A stretch of DNA of 64,000 bases from an uncultured Flavobacteriales bacterium (GTDB taxonomy: Bacteria > Bacteroidota > Bacteroidia > Flavobacteriales_D > Parvicellaceae). Positions 1 to 10,925 of the stretch are shown here, one piece after another. The position numbers and the translations under genes were made by a program. Location of the stretch: the NCBI GenBank assembly GCA_943788115.1, contig CALSPA010000011.1:1-64000 (forward strand), read 5' to 3'. The stretch's first letter is position 1. Every line of letters starts with the position of its first letter. Under the pieces are notes generated by a model, which was not told where the DNA came from, did no database searches, and was given only the letters and a program-made list of their open reading frames with translations.

Positions 1-626
1 GTTTGATGTTTTTCTAAAAAATTATTTCAATAACCATAAATTTCAAACCATTGTTACAGAATATTTCGTTCAATACCTTAACGATAATTTGCTTGTCCCT
101 AACAATATTGACCTAAATGTATAGCCAGTGGGTATATGAGCCTGGGTTGCCAGATAATTGCCCTTCTGTTGTTAGTCAGCGTTTTAATGATGTTGATGAA
201 GGTTTAGTAGGTTTTCATAAAAGTTCAGATGTTAATTTAATTAATGCAAGTGACTGGTCTACTCACGAGTGGTTACACTTTATAAGAAAGTTAAATCACT
301 GAAACAACTTCAGAACAAATGAAATTAATTGATGATAAATTCCAATTAACTCAAAGTGGTAATTCAGAAATATTGGCTGCTTGGTTTGAGCAAAGTATTC
401 GTTTTAACTATCGAGGTATTGATGCTGCATTAGAAAAAATTCTTAACTAGAATTGGTAGGAGAAAATTTTTAGAACCTTTATACACTGCTTTAGCTGCAA
501 CTCCAGAAGGTAAGGTAAGAGCGATAAGTATACTATGAAACAAGGCTAGAGGAAACTATCATTATGTTTCTTTTAATACTATAAGATAAAATACTTGGAC
601 TAAAATATTTAATTAATAATATGTAA
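1..626 (+). pseudogene. 3' end of M1 family aminopeptidase (leukotriene A4 hydrolase-like), multiple frame disruptions; gene continues left of window
   Basis: Pieces in different frames read FDVFLKNYFNNHKFQTIVTEYFVQYLND / QWVYEPGLPDNCP / WSTHEWLHFIRKLNH / ETTSEQMKLIDDKFQLTQSGNSEILAAWFEQSIRFNYRGIDAALEK / TRIGRRKFLEPLYTALAATPEGKVRA / KARGNYHYVSFNTI / DKILGLKYLINNM*, colinear with the LTA4H-type C-terminal domain. At least four frame changes. Confidence 0.8.
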
Positions 627-646
627 AAAATCTGATTTTTAAACAC

Positions 647-1095
647 TTACTTAAGTCTTCTGTCCATCTCCCTTCTTGCATCTTTTTGTTTTAAATCTTC
701 TCTTTTATCGTGTATTTTTCTTTCCTTTAGCTAGTGCGATTTCTAGCTTAGCTAATCCTTTGTTATTAATAAAATAGACTGACAGGAACTAGAGTAAGTC
801 CTTTAGATTTTATTTTTCTTTCTATTTTGTTTAACTCTGTTCTGTTTAATAAAAGTTTTCTATCTCTTCTTGTTTCGTGGTTGTAATGTGTCCCATTCTC
901 GTATTCTTGGACATACATGTTTCTAATAATGATCTCACTGTTTACCATTACTCCATATGATTCAGCAATACTGGCTTTACTAGCTCTTATAGATTTTATT
1001 TCAGTCCCTGTTAATACAATGCCTGTTGTATAGGTTTCAATGAATTCGAATTCAAATCTTGCTTTTTTATTTTTTATATTAATTCTTGAAGACAT
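647..1095 (-). CDS. smpB: SsrA-binding protein SmpB, C-terminal third displaced by two 1-nt frameshifts
   Basis: ORF 766..1125 gives MSSRINIKNKKARFEFEFIETYTTGIVLTGTEIKSIRASKASIAESYGVM... Removing one base in the A-run at 771-774 and one in the T-run at 715-719 (+ strand) restores ...[45 protein letters not shown]. Confidence 0.85.
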
Positions 1096-1172
1096 GGTGC
1101 ACAAATTTATAAAAAGATACATCAATAATGAACGGAATTTAACTTGTCATGTATTAAATAGAAAAAACAATT

Positions 1173-3364
1173 ATGAAAAAATTAATTCTCCTAAGTATCA
1201 CAGTTTTATTTCATCTAAATTTTAATGCTCAAATGGCTATTACTAGCTCTGCATTTGATAAATCTGCTCAAAAAGTGCCAGGTTATAATCCAGATCAATT
1301 GTCTGTTGGTAATTCATACATTGTAAAAAAAATTGAAATTGATGCTCAAATCAAAAATCAACTTGCAGAAGTTAGAGTTACACAAACTATTTTTAATCCT
1401 GGTAAAAGAGATTTAGAAGTGGAATTATTCTTTCCATTACCTAACGATGGTGTAGTTCAAAATTTCATGATGATGGTAAATGGAGAAGAAGTACCTGGAG
1501 AATTAATGAAAAAGGAAGATGCTCAACAAATTTATCAATCGATTGTATCTAGAAAGAAAGATCCTGCATTAATGCAATATGCTGGTTATGGATTGTTTAA
1601 AACGAGTGTTTTTCCTATAGCAATTGGACAGGAAAGAGAAATATCTGTTACTTATACTCAGTTGTGTAAGAAAAAGAATAATTCTATTGGTTTTTCTTAT
1701 CCGCTTGGAACTCAAAAATTCTCAAAAAAAGCTTTGGAAAAAGTAAGTTTTCATGCTAATATTCAGTCAAATAAAGAAATTAACAACATTTATAGCCCTT
1801 TATATTCTGTTAGTGTAAATCAAAGCACTAAAAACTATGCTGAAATAAATTTTGAGGCATTAAATTCTTTACCTGAGAACGATTTTAAATTTTTTTATAC
1901 TTTGGAAGATAGCGATGTTGGAGCTGCTGTTCTTAGTTATAAGCCAGACAAAAATGAGGATGGATATTTTATGCTAATGGCTAGTCCATCAATTGAATTA
2001 AACACAGAGAGCGTTAGTAAAAAAAACATTGTCTTTGTTTTGGATAAATCTGGATCAATGGGTGGGAAGAAAATTGAACAATCAAAAAAAGCATTGTCAT
2101 TTGTAATGAAAAATTTAAATATGGGTGATCAATTTAACATTATTACTTATGATGATAGAGTTCAACTGTATAAAAATGAAAATCAAACTTATGGCCAAAT
2201 AGAAAAAAATGAAGCATTGCACTATGTTTCAACTATATCTTCTGGTGGGGGTACCAATATAAATGACGCACTAACTAAAGCGATGAAATTATTTACAAAT
2301 TCTTCTAATCCTAACTATATTATTTTTCTTACCGATGGGTTAGCAACTTCTGGTGAAAAAAATGAAATGAAAATAGCTCAGAACGTATTAAATGCAAATG
2401 CTAACAATGCTAGAATTTTTTCTTTCGGTGTAGGAAATGACGTTAACGCTAGATTACTAGAAAGATTATCTTCATGAAATGGTGGTTTAACATCCTATGT
2501 TAAACCTCATGAAGACATTGAAAATTCTGTGTCCGAGCTTTATAATAACATCAGTAGTCCAGTAATGACAGATATAAGTATTAGGTTTAATAATACAGAT
2601 GTTCGAACTACTTATCCAGAAATACTTCCAGATTTATTCTCGGGAAGTCAGCTAATGTATGGGTTGGGAAATATAACAGGCCTGGTAAGAGTACTTTAAC
2701 TATTACTGGGAAAATTGAGGGTAAAGTAAAAACCTTTAATTATGATATTGATTTTGAATCTGAAAAAGATCTAGGCGTAAATAATTACATAGAGAAAATA
2801 TGGGCCTCTAGAAGAGTGGGTTTTTTAATTGATCAGATTGACCTTAATGGTAAGCAGAAAGAATGGGTTGACGAATTAGTGACTTTAAGCAAAAAACATG
2901 GAATTTTAACTCCATATACAGCATATTTAGCAAAAGAAGAAATGTTTGCTGTAGAACAAGATTTTTTAATTCAAGAAAGTGTTCAAGAATTAGAAATGTT
3001 AGATGTTGTTGTTGGAGAACAAGCTAATGTTCTTAGAACTCAAAAAAATAAAATGGCCAGATCTCCTTCTATAATTGCAGATGGTTATGCTGAAAGTATT
3101 TCCTATGATAATGAAGCTGGAATGTCAGTTGAGGTTAACAATATTCGTAAAATAGGATCTAAAACCTTTTATTTGCACAAAAACTTATGGGTTGAAAGTA
3201 CTATTTCTGAAAAAGAAATTGTGACTGCAATAAATATCAAAAAATTTAGTCCAGAATATTTTAAAATAAGTGACAGTCAAAGTGCTAAAAAGAATACATA
3301 TTTATCTGACAAAGAAGAAGTAGTTGTTAGATTGAATGGTGTTATCTATTTATTCAAGAATTAA
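1173..3364 (+). pseudogene. VIT and von Willebrand factor A domain protein, disrupted by in-frame TGA (2475-2477) and a frameshift near 2660
   Basis: Signal peptide; VIT domain (VRVTQTIFNPGKRDLEVELFFPLP); MIDAS DKSGSM. Reading continues past the TGA (NGGLTSYVKPHEDIENSVSELYNNISSPV...) and resumes in another frame (GKYNRPGKSTLTITGKIEGK...) into ORF 2816..3364. Confidence 0.75.
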
Positions 3365-3373
3365 ATAATAATT

Positions 3374-3396
3374 AGAGCCGCAAAAGCGGCTCTTTT
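3374..3396 (+). terminator. Rho-independent terminator
   Basis: AGAGCCGC-AAAA-GCGGCTCT perfect stem followed by T-run, just after the stop at 3364. Confidence 0.85.
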
Positions 3397-3423
3397 CATT
3401 ATACTTACGTAAAATTTTGTGTA

Positions 3424-5764
3424 ATGAAAAAAAACAATTTTAATCATTCTTTTCTTTTTTAGTTTATCATTTTTTTCTTTTGGGCAGTTAAAACTGCAGG
3501 ATATTATGAAAGGCAAAGACTTTATCGGTCATTGGCCTGAAGATCATTTTTGGTTGCCTAATGGAGAAGTTGCTTTTAAATGGAACCCTAATAACATTAA
3601 TGTTTCTGAATATTATTACATTTCAAATAATGAAGCTGTAAAACTTCCAGATAATTCATTAACATATTTACCCAATAGAGGAATGGTTAAACACACAGTT
3701 AATGATTTTTATGTTTATGCTAAAGACGGAAGGATTTTAAAATGGGTATTAAACGAAAATAGACCATCTGTTTTGTATGAATCTTATGATAGAATACATA
3801 CTGTTCATTTAGTAAATGATCCAAATAGAATATATTTTACTAGAAATAATTCGCTTTGTTTTATAGATACTAAAACTTCTCTTTTTAAAGAATTAGTAAG
3901 TTTTGAAAAAAATGAGAATACGAAAATTAAAAATGAGCAAGAGAATTACTTAATTGAACAACAAAAAGATCTTTTTGAATATTATAAAATTGCTGAAAAC
4001 ACAAAAAAAAGAAATAGAATTGTTAGAGATAAACAAACTGCTTGGAAAAGAAAACCTGTTAAATATACAAATGGTGACTTTGAAGAAGTTTTTGTATCAC
4101 CCAATGAAAAGGCATTAATATATTTAATTACTGACTTTCCTAAACAAAAATATACTCATGTTGAGAATTATGTTTCTAAAAATGGATGGTCTTCTTCAAT
4201 TAACGCTCGTCCAAAAGTAGGTAGACCGGATGATAAACATGATTTATTTCTTTATAATTTAGAAACAGATTCTTCTTTACTTATTTCTATTGATCATCTT
4301 TCTGGAGTTTTTGATCGACCTTCTTTTATTAGAGATTACGTTAATGTTGATTTTTTAAATAAACTAGATAATCCAAAAAATGTAATTTATCATTATCCAA
4401 TATTTAATAAACATGGAGATAAGGCTATTGTAGAGATAAAGTCATATGACAATAAAGACAGGTGGATTACTATTTTAGATTTAAGTACTGGTGAATTAAA
4501 AGAAATAGATCACCAACATGATGAAGCTTGGGTAGGAGGACCTGGAATTTCAGGGTGGAATGGTGTTAAAGGAAATATGGGATGGATGGATAACGACAAT
4601 GCCATTTGGTATCAATCTGAAAAAACAGGGTTTTCGCATTTATACATGTGTTCAATTAAGAACCTAAAGAAGAAAGCTTTAACCAAAGGAGAATATGAAG
4701 TTAGAAAGCCAAAACTCTCAAATAATGGAGAGGTATTTTATTTAACACTAAATAAAACACATTTAGGAAATAGAAACTTTTATCATTTAAATTGGAAGAA
4801 CAATGAATTAATTCCCATTCTAGAAAATGAAGGTAATTATGATGTTGAGGTTTCACCAGATGAAAAAAATATTGCTTTTTTATATTCATCAAAGAATGAG
4901 CCTTGGGAGCTTTTTATTGGTGATAATTCTTCTAATTCCAATCAGGTAAAACTTACAAATTCTAAGACTAAAGAATTTGACGCTTACAATTGGCAAAAAC
5001 CTGAAATTATTAATTTTAAAGGCATGGATGGTTTATCCGTTCCAGCTAGAGTTTATAAACCAGCAATAGAAAACAGAAATGGAGCTGCAGTAATTTTTGT
5101 TCACGGAGCTGGTTATTTACAAAATGCACATAATTGGTGGAGTGGATATTATAGAGAGTACATGTTTCATCATCTTTTAAACGAGAAAGGATATACAGTT
5201 TTAGACATTGATTATCGAGCTTCTGAAGGATATGGTAGAGATTGGAGAACTGCAATTTATAGGCACATGGGAGGTTGGGATTTAAAAGATCAACTCTCGG
5301 GGAGAGAATTTCTTATTAACGAGCTAGATATTGACTCTACCCGAATTGGCATCTATGGTGGTAGCTATGGTGGGTTCATTACTTTAATGGCTTTATTAAC
5401 TGAACCAGGAAAATTTGCATGTGGTGCAGCTCTTCGATCTGTAACTGATTGGGCACATTATAATCATGAATACACATCAAATATTCTAAATACTCCAAAA
5501 GAAGACAGCATTGCATTCGCTCAGAGCTCTCCAATTTATTTTGCAGAGGGTTTAAGTGACCCATTATTAATGTTGCATGGTGTTGTTGATGATAATGTTC
5601 AATTTCAGGATGTTATAAGATTGTCTCAACGTTTTATAGAGCTAGAAAAAGATGATTGGGAATTGGCAGTTTTTCCTTTGGAAGCACACGGATTTAAGGA
5701 AAGTGCTAGCTGGTTAGATGAGTATAAAAGAATATTAAAACTTTTTGAAAGGTATTTAAACTAA
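3424..5764 (+). CDS. S9 family peptidase (prolyl oligopeptidase); signal peptide in a different frame
   Basis: ORF 3506..5764 with GGSYGG nucleophile motif and C-terminal alpha/beta hydrolase. Shortening the A8 run at 3427-3434 by one gives MKKTILIILFFFSLSFFSFGQLKLQDIMKG in frame. Confidence 0.85.
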
Positions 5765-5777
5765 AATTTATTAGTTG

Positions 5778-6425
5778 CTAGTGATTTTTTAAATAGGGAT
5801 CATTTTTTCTACCTATTGTTGTTGTTATAAAATCTTTTTGCTTTTTTGATCCTCTAGCTGGAGAATACTCTCTTCCATAAAATATAATTTGAAGGTGTAA
5901 TTTATTCCAAATAGATTCTGGGAAAAGTCTTTTAGCATCTTTCTCAGTCTGAACTACATTTTTACCATTTGTAAGTCCCCATCTATAAAGTAATCGATGA
6001 ATGTGAGTATCAACAGGAAATGCAGGTACCTTAAATGCCTGGCTCATTACAACAGATGCTGTTTTATGTCCTACACCAGGAAGTTCTTCTAATAGCTCAA
6101 AGCTGTTTGGAACATTCCCATTGTATTTAGCTATAAGAATTTTAGAAAGCTCACTTATGGCTTTAGACTTCCTTGGAGATAGTCCACATGGTCTAATTAT
6201 AGATCTTATCTCATCAACATCTAATTTTGCCATCTCAAAAGGATTATTAGCCCTGCTAAATAATTTAGGAGTGATTTTATTCACTCTTACATCAGTACAT
6301 TGGGCAGAAAGAAGCACAGCTATTAGTAAAGTGTATGTGTCTGTGTGATCTAGTGGAATTGGAGTTGTAGGGTATAGATGTTCTAGTTGATCAATAACGT
6401 ATTTTACTTTCTCTTTTTTAGTCAT
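5778..6425 (-). CDS. nth: Endonuclease III
   Basis: HhH motif LPGVGHKTASVV, catalytic region FPVDTHIHRL; C-terminus lacks the usual Cys cluster. Confidence 0.9.
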   Translation of the reverse strand: MTKKEKVKYVIDQLEHLYPTTPIPLDHTDTYTLLIAVLLSAQCTDVRVNKITPKLFSRANNPFEMAKLDVDEIRSIIRPCGLSPRKSKAISELSKILIAKYNGNVPNSFELLEELPGVGHKTASVVMSQAFKVPAFPVDTHIHRLLYRWGLTNGKNVVQTEKDAKRLFPESIWNKLHLQIIFYGREYSPARGSKKQKDFITTTIGRKNDPYLKNH

Positions 6426-6436
6426 TCATTCACCTA

Positions 6437-7210
6437 TTAGATTCTCTTAACATCTTTTTTCTCTATCCATCCAATTTTCTCATCGAAAGAAATTTCTAAC
6501 CACTTTGTATTTTCGTCTATTATTTTCATTTTACTTCCTTCGTGAAGTTTGTAATTGTTTTCAGCATTTATTGATGGTTCTGCTTTAATCCATACATGTG
6601 GAGTGAAAAGAATGCAATAATTAGTGTCTTGTAGCTTATCATTGCTCAACCAAGCAAAATATATAGTAAATAGTGAAATAATAAATGTTGCAATTGAAGT
6701 GTAAAAAGTTGCTTTTTTAAGTGTCTTACTTTCAGTGAAAAGAAATAATGTTAAAAAAGAAAAACAAGCTAGCATTAAAATTATCGAAGAAATTGCCCAA
6801 TAATTCGTGGATTTTCCTAAAAAAACATAAATCCAATCTGTTATATGAATGGATTCTTTAACAACAAATTTATCTTTTATTATAGAGTTGCAAATTTTTA
6901 AATTATGAATTAGGTTTTTATCTCCAGGAGCAATTTTTAATCCTTTTTCGAATGATAATATTGCTTGAGGAATACTGTCTAATTTGAAATAAGAATTACC
7001 TAAATTCAGAAATAATTCTTTGGAATAATATCCCTTGTCCTTTAATTCTAAATATCCTTTATTGGCTTCTGTGTAATTTTGATCTTCATATAATAGATTT
7101 GCCTGATTAAAAAGAGAATCAGAGTTGAAGTTTGAATTTCCATATGAATTAAACAAACAAACAAATAATATGATACTTAATTTAAACTTTAGCATAAGCT
7201 TCAATTTCAT
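6437..7210 (-). CDS. batE: BatE-like TPR + SH3-like protein
   Basis: TPR N-terminus, two TM segments, C-terminal SH3-like module; position in bat cluster. Confidence 0.75.
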   Translation of the reverse strand: MKLKLMLKFKLSIILFVCLFNSYGNSNFNSDSLFNQANLLYEDQNYTEANKGYLELKDKGYYSKELFLNLGNSYFKLDSIPQAILSFEKGLKIAPGDKNLIHNLKICNSIIKDKFVVKESIHITDWIYVFLGKSTNYWAISSIILMLACFSFLTLFLFTESKTLKKATFYTSIATFIISLFTIYFAWLSNDKLQDTNYCILFTPHVWIKAEPSINAENNYKLHEGSKMKIIDENTKWLEISFDEKIGWIEKKDVKRI

Positions 7211-8945
7211 TAATAATACTTTTACTTTCTTTTAATGTTTTGTTTGAATCTTCATTACTTATTGGAGCGTACCTTGCTGATTCACATTCTTCTAATATTT
7301 GATTTGTTTTTTTTATAATGTTTTCAGGGACATTTGAATCTTTGAAAGCATTCGTTATAGATTCTTTGTTTAGATTAGAAACAGGGAGCTTAAATTTTAA
7401 TGAAAGATAATTCAACCATGCACTGTATAATTCCTGATAGAATTCATCAGTTTTGTTTTCATTCAATACTTGTTCAGCTATTTCAAATCTTTTTTCAAGT
7501 TGTTTTCCAGCTTTTTTCCTTGCAATAAGTTCAGGGTTGGAATTTTGTTTGTGATAATTAACAAATAAAAACAGTAAACTAAATGTTAGTGCTGGGCTTG
7601 CCAACAATAACCAATAGCTGAAGGTTCCGAAAAGGGGGGCCTCATTTAGGCTTAATTTAGAATTACCTTCAATATGTCGTATGTTGTTATTTATTAAAAC
7701 AACTTCCTCTTGGTTGTTTTGCCTTACAATTGAATTAGCTAAATTCTTATCATCAGATTTTTGGACTTTAATGATTTTAGCCGGTTTTTTTAAAGTTTTA
7801 TATTCTTTTGTGATTAAATCAAAATAGGTGAACTCTATTTCAGGTAATTTGAAATCGCCATGATGTCTAGGGATTAACAATTGTTGTAATACCTTTTTTC
7901 CTGAAATACCATTGTTAGATACTTTAACTTGTTCTTTATTCTCTGATGGAAACACCTCAAAATCTGATGGGTAACTTATTTCTGGAATTTGTAGCTGTTT
8001 TAAATTACCATTGCCACTAATCTCGATTGTTACATCGAGTGGTTCATCAACTTTTAATTCTGTTACAGAATATTTAATGTTTAATTTATAATTTTTACCA
8101 ACTTGATCATTAAAGTTTTTTGGTGCTCCTTTAGGGAAGGGTTTTACATTGATTTTAACACTATTACTTCTAATTGTTTTTTCTGTTCCACGATTAAAAA
8201 AATCTTGGTTTATGAGAACTTTTGTCTCAATTGGTGGTATTGTTAGTTCGCCTGTTTTTTGAGGTGAAATAATTTCTTTTTTTAAAGTAAGCACTATGTA
8301 AGTTAAACCATTTATAACTTCTTGTTTTTGAGGCCAACCATTTCCAGGTGTTTTAATTTCTTCATTCCAAAATCCATTTGTCATAGGGTAATCTAGGTCA
8401 ATGATTTGTAATCTGTTATATCTGGTATATATCTTATAAGTAACAAAGATATTTTCCCCCATGAAAGTGTTCTTTTTACTCAAATTAATTTTAGCAAATA
8501 GATTGGTGTTTTTAGTAGGTTTTATATTAGTTGTTGAGTTGCTTTGTTTTGAATCAACAGCTGAAATTTCAATGGAATTCGATTTATAATCTTTTCCGTT
8601 ATAACTTGCTGTTGCAGGAAGTATAGTTAGTTTCCCAGATTTGTTTGGAGAAAGTAAATAGGTTAATGAATAAGTTTCAACTTTATTTATTTTACCATTA
8701 GTAATTGAAACAGAGCTTGAAGAGCTAGAGTAAGGGCCTTGTATAATGTTAAAGTCAGCTAAGCTTGGCGAATTAATTTTTACTTTTTTATTAGTCTCAA
8801 TTGTATATTTAAAGTAATCATTGTTCTTAATTTGATTATCGCTAACAAAAGTCTTAATGTTAAACACCTGAGAAACAACATTAAAACTTATTAATGAAAA
8901 GCAGATTAAAGCAATAAAAAAATATGTTGATTTATTAAATGTCAT
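7182..8945 (-). CDS. batD: BatD family protein
   Basis: Signal peptide, BatD-type oxygen-tolerance domain (YTRYNRLQIIDLDYPMTNGFWNEE), TM and cytoplasmic tail; gene order. Confidence 0.85.
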   Translation of the reverse strand: MTFNKSTYFFIALICFSLISFNVVSQVFNIKTFVSDNQIKNNDYFKYTIETNKKVKINSPSLADFNIIQGPYSSSSSSVSITNGKINKVETYSLTYLLSPNKSGKLTILPATASYNGKDYKSNSIEISAVDSKQSNSTTNIKPTKNTNLFAKINLSKKNTFMGENIFVTYKIYTRYNRLQIIDLDYPMTNGFWNEEIKTPGNGWPQKQEVINGLTYIVLTLKKEIISPQKTGELTIPPIETKVLINQDFFNRGTEKTIRSNSVKINVKPFPKGAPKNFNDQVGKNYKLNIKYSVTELKVDEPLDVTIEISGNGNLKQLQIPEISYPSDFEVFPSENKEQVKVSNNGISGKKVLQQLLIPRHHGDFKLPEIEFTYFDLITKEYKTLKKPAKIIKVQKSDDKNLANSIVRQNNQEEVVLINNNIRHIEGNSKLSLNEAPLFGTFSYWLLLASPALTFSLLFLFVNYHKQNSNPELIARKKAGKQLEKRFEIAEQVLNENKTDEFYQELYSAWLNYLSLKFKLPVSNLNKESITNAFKDSNVPENIIKKTNQILEECESARYAPISNEDSNKTLKESKSIINEIEAYAKV

Positions 8946-8948
8946 TAT

Positions 8949-9781
8949 TTACCAATCTTTTACCTGATTTGTGGATTTCTTTTTGTCTCCTTTTTGACGA
9001 TTAACTTTTAATAAAATTTTTTCTTCTTCATTGTTAATGGCGTCTAAGTTTTTTTCTATTTGTTTTTGAGACATTTCTCCTTTTTTCTCTTCTTCTTTTT
9101 CTTTATCACCCTTTCCTTTTTCATTATCTTTCTTTTGGTCTTGATCCTTTTTATCTTGATCTTTTTGTTCCTGATCTTTTTTGTCTTGGTCTTTTTGGTC
9201 TTGATCTTTTTGTCTTGATCTCTTTTTTCTTGATCTTTTTGTTCCTGATCTTTTTTGTCTTGGTCCTTATTTTCGTCTTGTTGCTGGTTATCTTCTTTGT
9301 TTTCTTCTTTATTTTGTTGAAGTTGGTTTAAAGCATAAGCTAAATTATATCTAGTTTCTTGATCATTTGGATTCTCTCTAAGAGATTTTTTAAAATAATT
9401 AATGCTTTCAATTAAACTGTTTTCGTCTTTTTTTTCTTTAAAATTTTTCAAATAGCTATTTCCAATGTTATGTAAAGCTTCAGCACGTTCAAATTTATTT
9501 TCTTTTGAACCAATGTATTTATTATAGAAATCTCTAGCAGCTTCAAAATCACCATTTAAGTAAGCAGCGTTTCCAGCGTTAAATATTGCTTTTGTGTAAG
9601 CTGGATTTTCTGAAAATGAATTTTCAAAATGTTCTTGCGCTTTTTGGTATTCACCATTTTCATATGCTTTGACACCTTCATTAAGCTCAATTTTTGCTTT
9701 ATATTGTCCAATAACGTTTAATGAGCAAAGCAATAGAATAAATATGCCGGAAATTTTAATTTTCATTTTTAAATGGTTCAA
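8949..9781 (-). CDS. batC: BatC TPR protein; C-terminus frameshifted in the DQDKK repeat
   Basis: TPR repeats then DQDKKDQEQK tract. Adding one base in the T5 run 9207-9211 restores ...KKGEMSQKQIEKNLDAINNEEEKILLKVNRQKGDKKKSTNQVKDW* ending at 8949. Confidence 0.8.
9132..9290 (-). repeat. Low-complexity direct repeat encoding DQDKK/DQEQK tract
   Basis: Identical 38-nt copies at 9154-9191 and 9228-9265 plus shorter degenerate copies of (T)CTTGATCTTTTTG. Confidence 0.85.
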
Positions 9782-10925
9782 ATTGGTTCCAAAATGTAGT
9801 TCTTTTATCTGTTAAAGAAAGCTCTAATATTAAAAAAATAATTCCTATAAATAAATAGATTTGAAATTTATCATCATATGTTGTGTATCTGTTTGTTTCT
9901 AATGTGGATTTTTCAATTTTATTTATTCTATTAAGAATTGTTTTTAAACCAATATCCATTCCAGATGCTCTTGTATAACTGCCATTACCTGCTTGAGCTA
10001 TTTCCATTAACATCTGCTCATTTAGTTTTGTAAGTACGGTTTGATCATTCTCATCTTTTTTTACTCCAGATTTTTTCCCATTTCTGTAGATTGGAATGGG
10101 AACTCCTTTGGAGGTTCCCATTCCGATAGTATTAATTATAATTCCTTTTTTATTTGCTTCTTTGGCTGCATTTAATGCATTTTCTTCATGGTCTTCACCA
10201 TCTGATAGAATTATAATTGCTTTGTTTGTTTCTCTCTCATCTTTAAATGATGATACACATTTGTCTATTGCATTTCCAATATCTGTTCCTTGAGAGGAAA
10301 TCATTTGAGTCTCAATATTAGAAAGAAACATATTGGCCACTTTATAATCAGGTGTTATAGGAAGTTGTTTGTAAGCATCACCAGCAAAAACTACGATTCC
10401 AATGTGGTCACCTTTTAAATTTTGAAATAAACTTGAAATGCCCTTTTTGGCTACTTCTAATCTACTGTATCCTTTAATTAAATCTTCAGCTTGCATACTT
10501 TTGCTAACATCTAGAGCAATCATAATGTCGATACCTTTTGAGTCAACAACTCTTTCATTTTCGCCATATTGAGGATTGGCAAATGCAATTATTATTAAAC
10601 CTAATCCAAGTCTTAAAAATATAAATTTTAATATGGATTTTGAATTTGAAAAACCATTATGTATAAATGGAAGAAGTTTTAAAGATGAATAGTTAGTTAG
10701 TGCTTTATTTTTCCAAGTTCGGTTTAAATACCAAAATGTTATTAAAAATGGTAATGTTAAAAATGTCCATAAAAAATATGGATGTTCAAATCTGAATTCT
10801 TTGATGTTAGATACAGTAATGTAAAATGCTGTAAGAGCGATAGACCAGAACAGTCCTTCAGTAACGACAATGAAAATTAATGCAGTAATGTTATTGAACT
10901 GATATTTTGATTTTATTTTTTTCAA
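9756..10925 (-). CDS. batB: BatB vWA domain membrane protein
   Basis: vWA MIDAS DVSKSMQAEDL, TM segments; cluster order. Confidence 0.85.
   Translation of the reverse strand: MKKIKSKYQFNNITALIFIVVTEGLFWSIALTAFYITVSNIKEFRFEHPYFLWTFLTLPFLITFWYLNRTWKNKALTNYSSLKLLPFIHNGFSNSKSILKFIFLRLGLGLIIIAFANPQYGENERVVDSKGIDIMIALDVSKSMQAEDLIKGYSRLEVAKKGISSLFQNLKGDHIGIVVFAGDAYKQLPITPDYKVANMFLSNIETQMISSQGTDIGNAIDKCVSSFKDERETNKAIIILSDGEDHEENALNAAKEANKKGIIINTIGMGTSKGVPIPIYRNGKKSGVKKDENDQTVLTKLNEQMLMEIAQAGNGSYTRASGMDIGLKTILNRINKIEKSTLETNRYTTYDDKFQIYLFIGIIFLILELSLTDKRTTFWNQFEPFKNEN

Noticed and set aside
1040-1225. 61-aa ORF over the smpB start
   Set aside because: Antisense to smpB and overlapping the VIT/vWA signal peptide in another frame.
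2475-2477. In-frame TGA in the VIT/vWA gene as possible selenocysteine or stop recoding
   Set aside because: No SECIS-like context sought convincingly; the same gene has an independent frameshift and TGA is used as a genuine stop elsewhere (e.g. TonB receptor ending at 21990). Sequence error or pseudogene is simpler.
4701-5564. Antisense ORFs inside the S9 peptidase (4701..4892, 5046..5255, 5379..5564)
   Set aside because: Low-complexity antisense translations with no domain resemblance, fully inside a strong CDS.
9132-9290. Repeat array as a possible CRISPR
   Set aside because: Repeats are short, contiguous, without unique spacers, and translate as a DQDKK tract of BatC.
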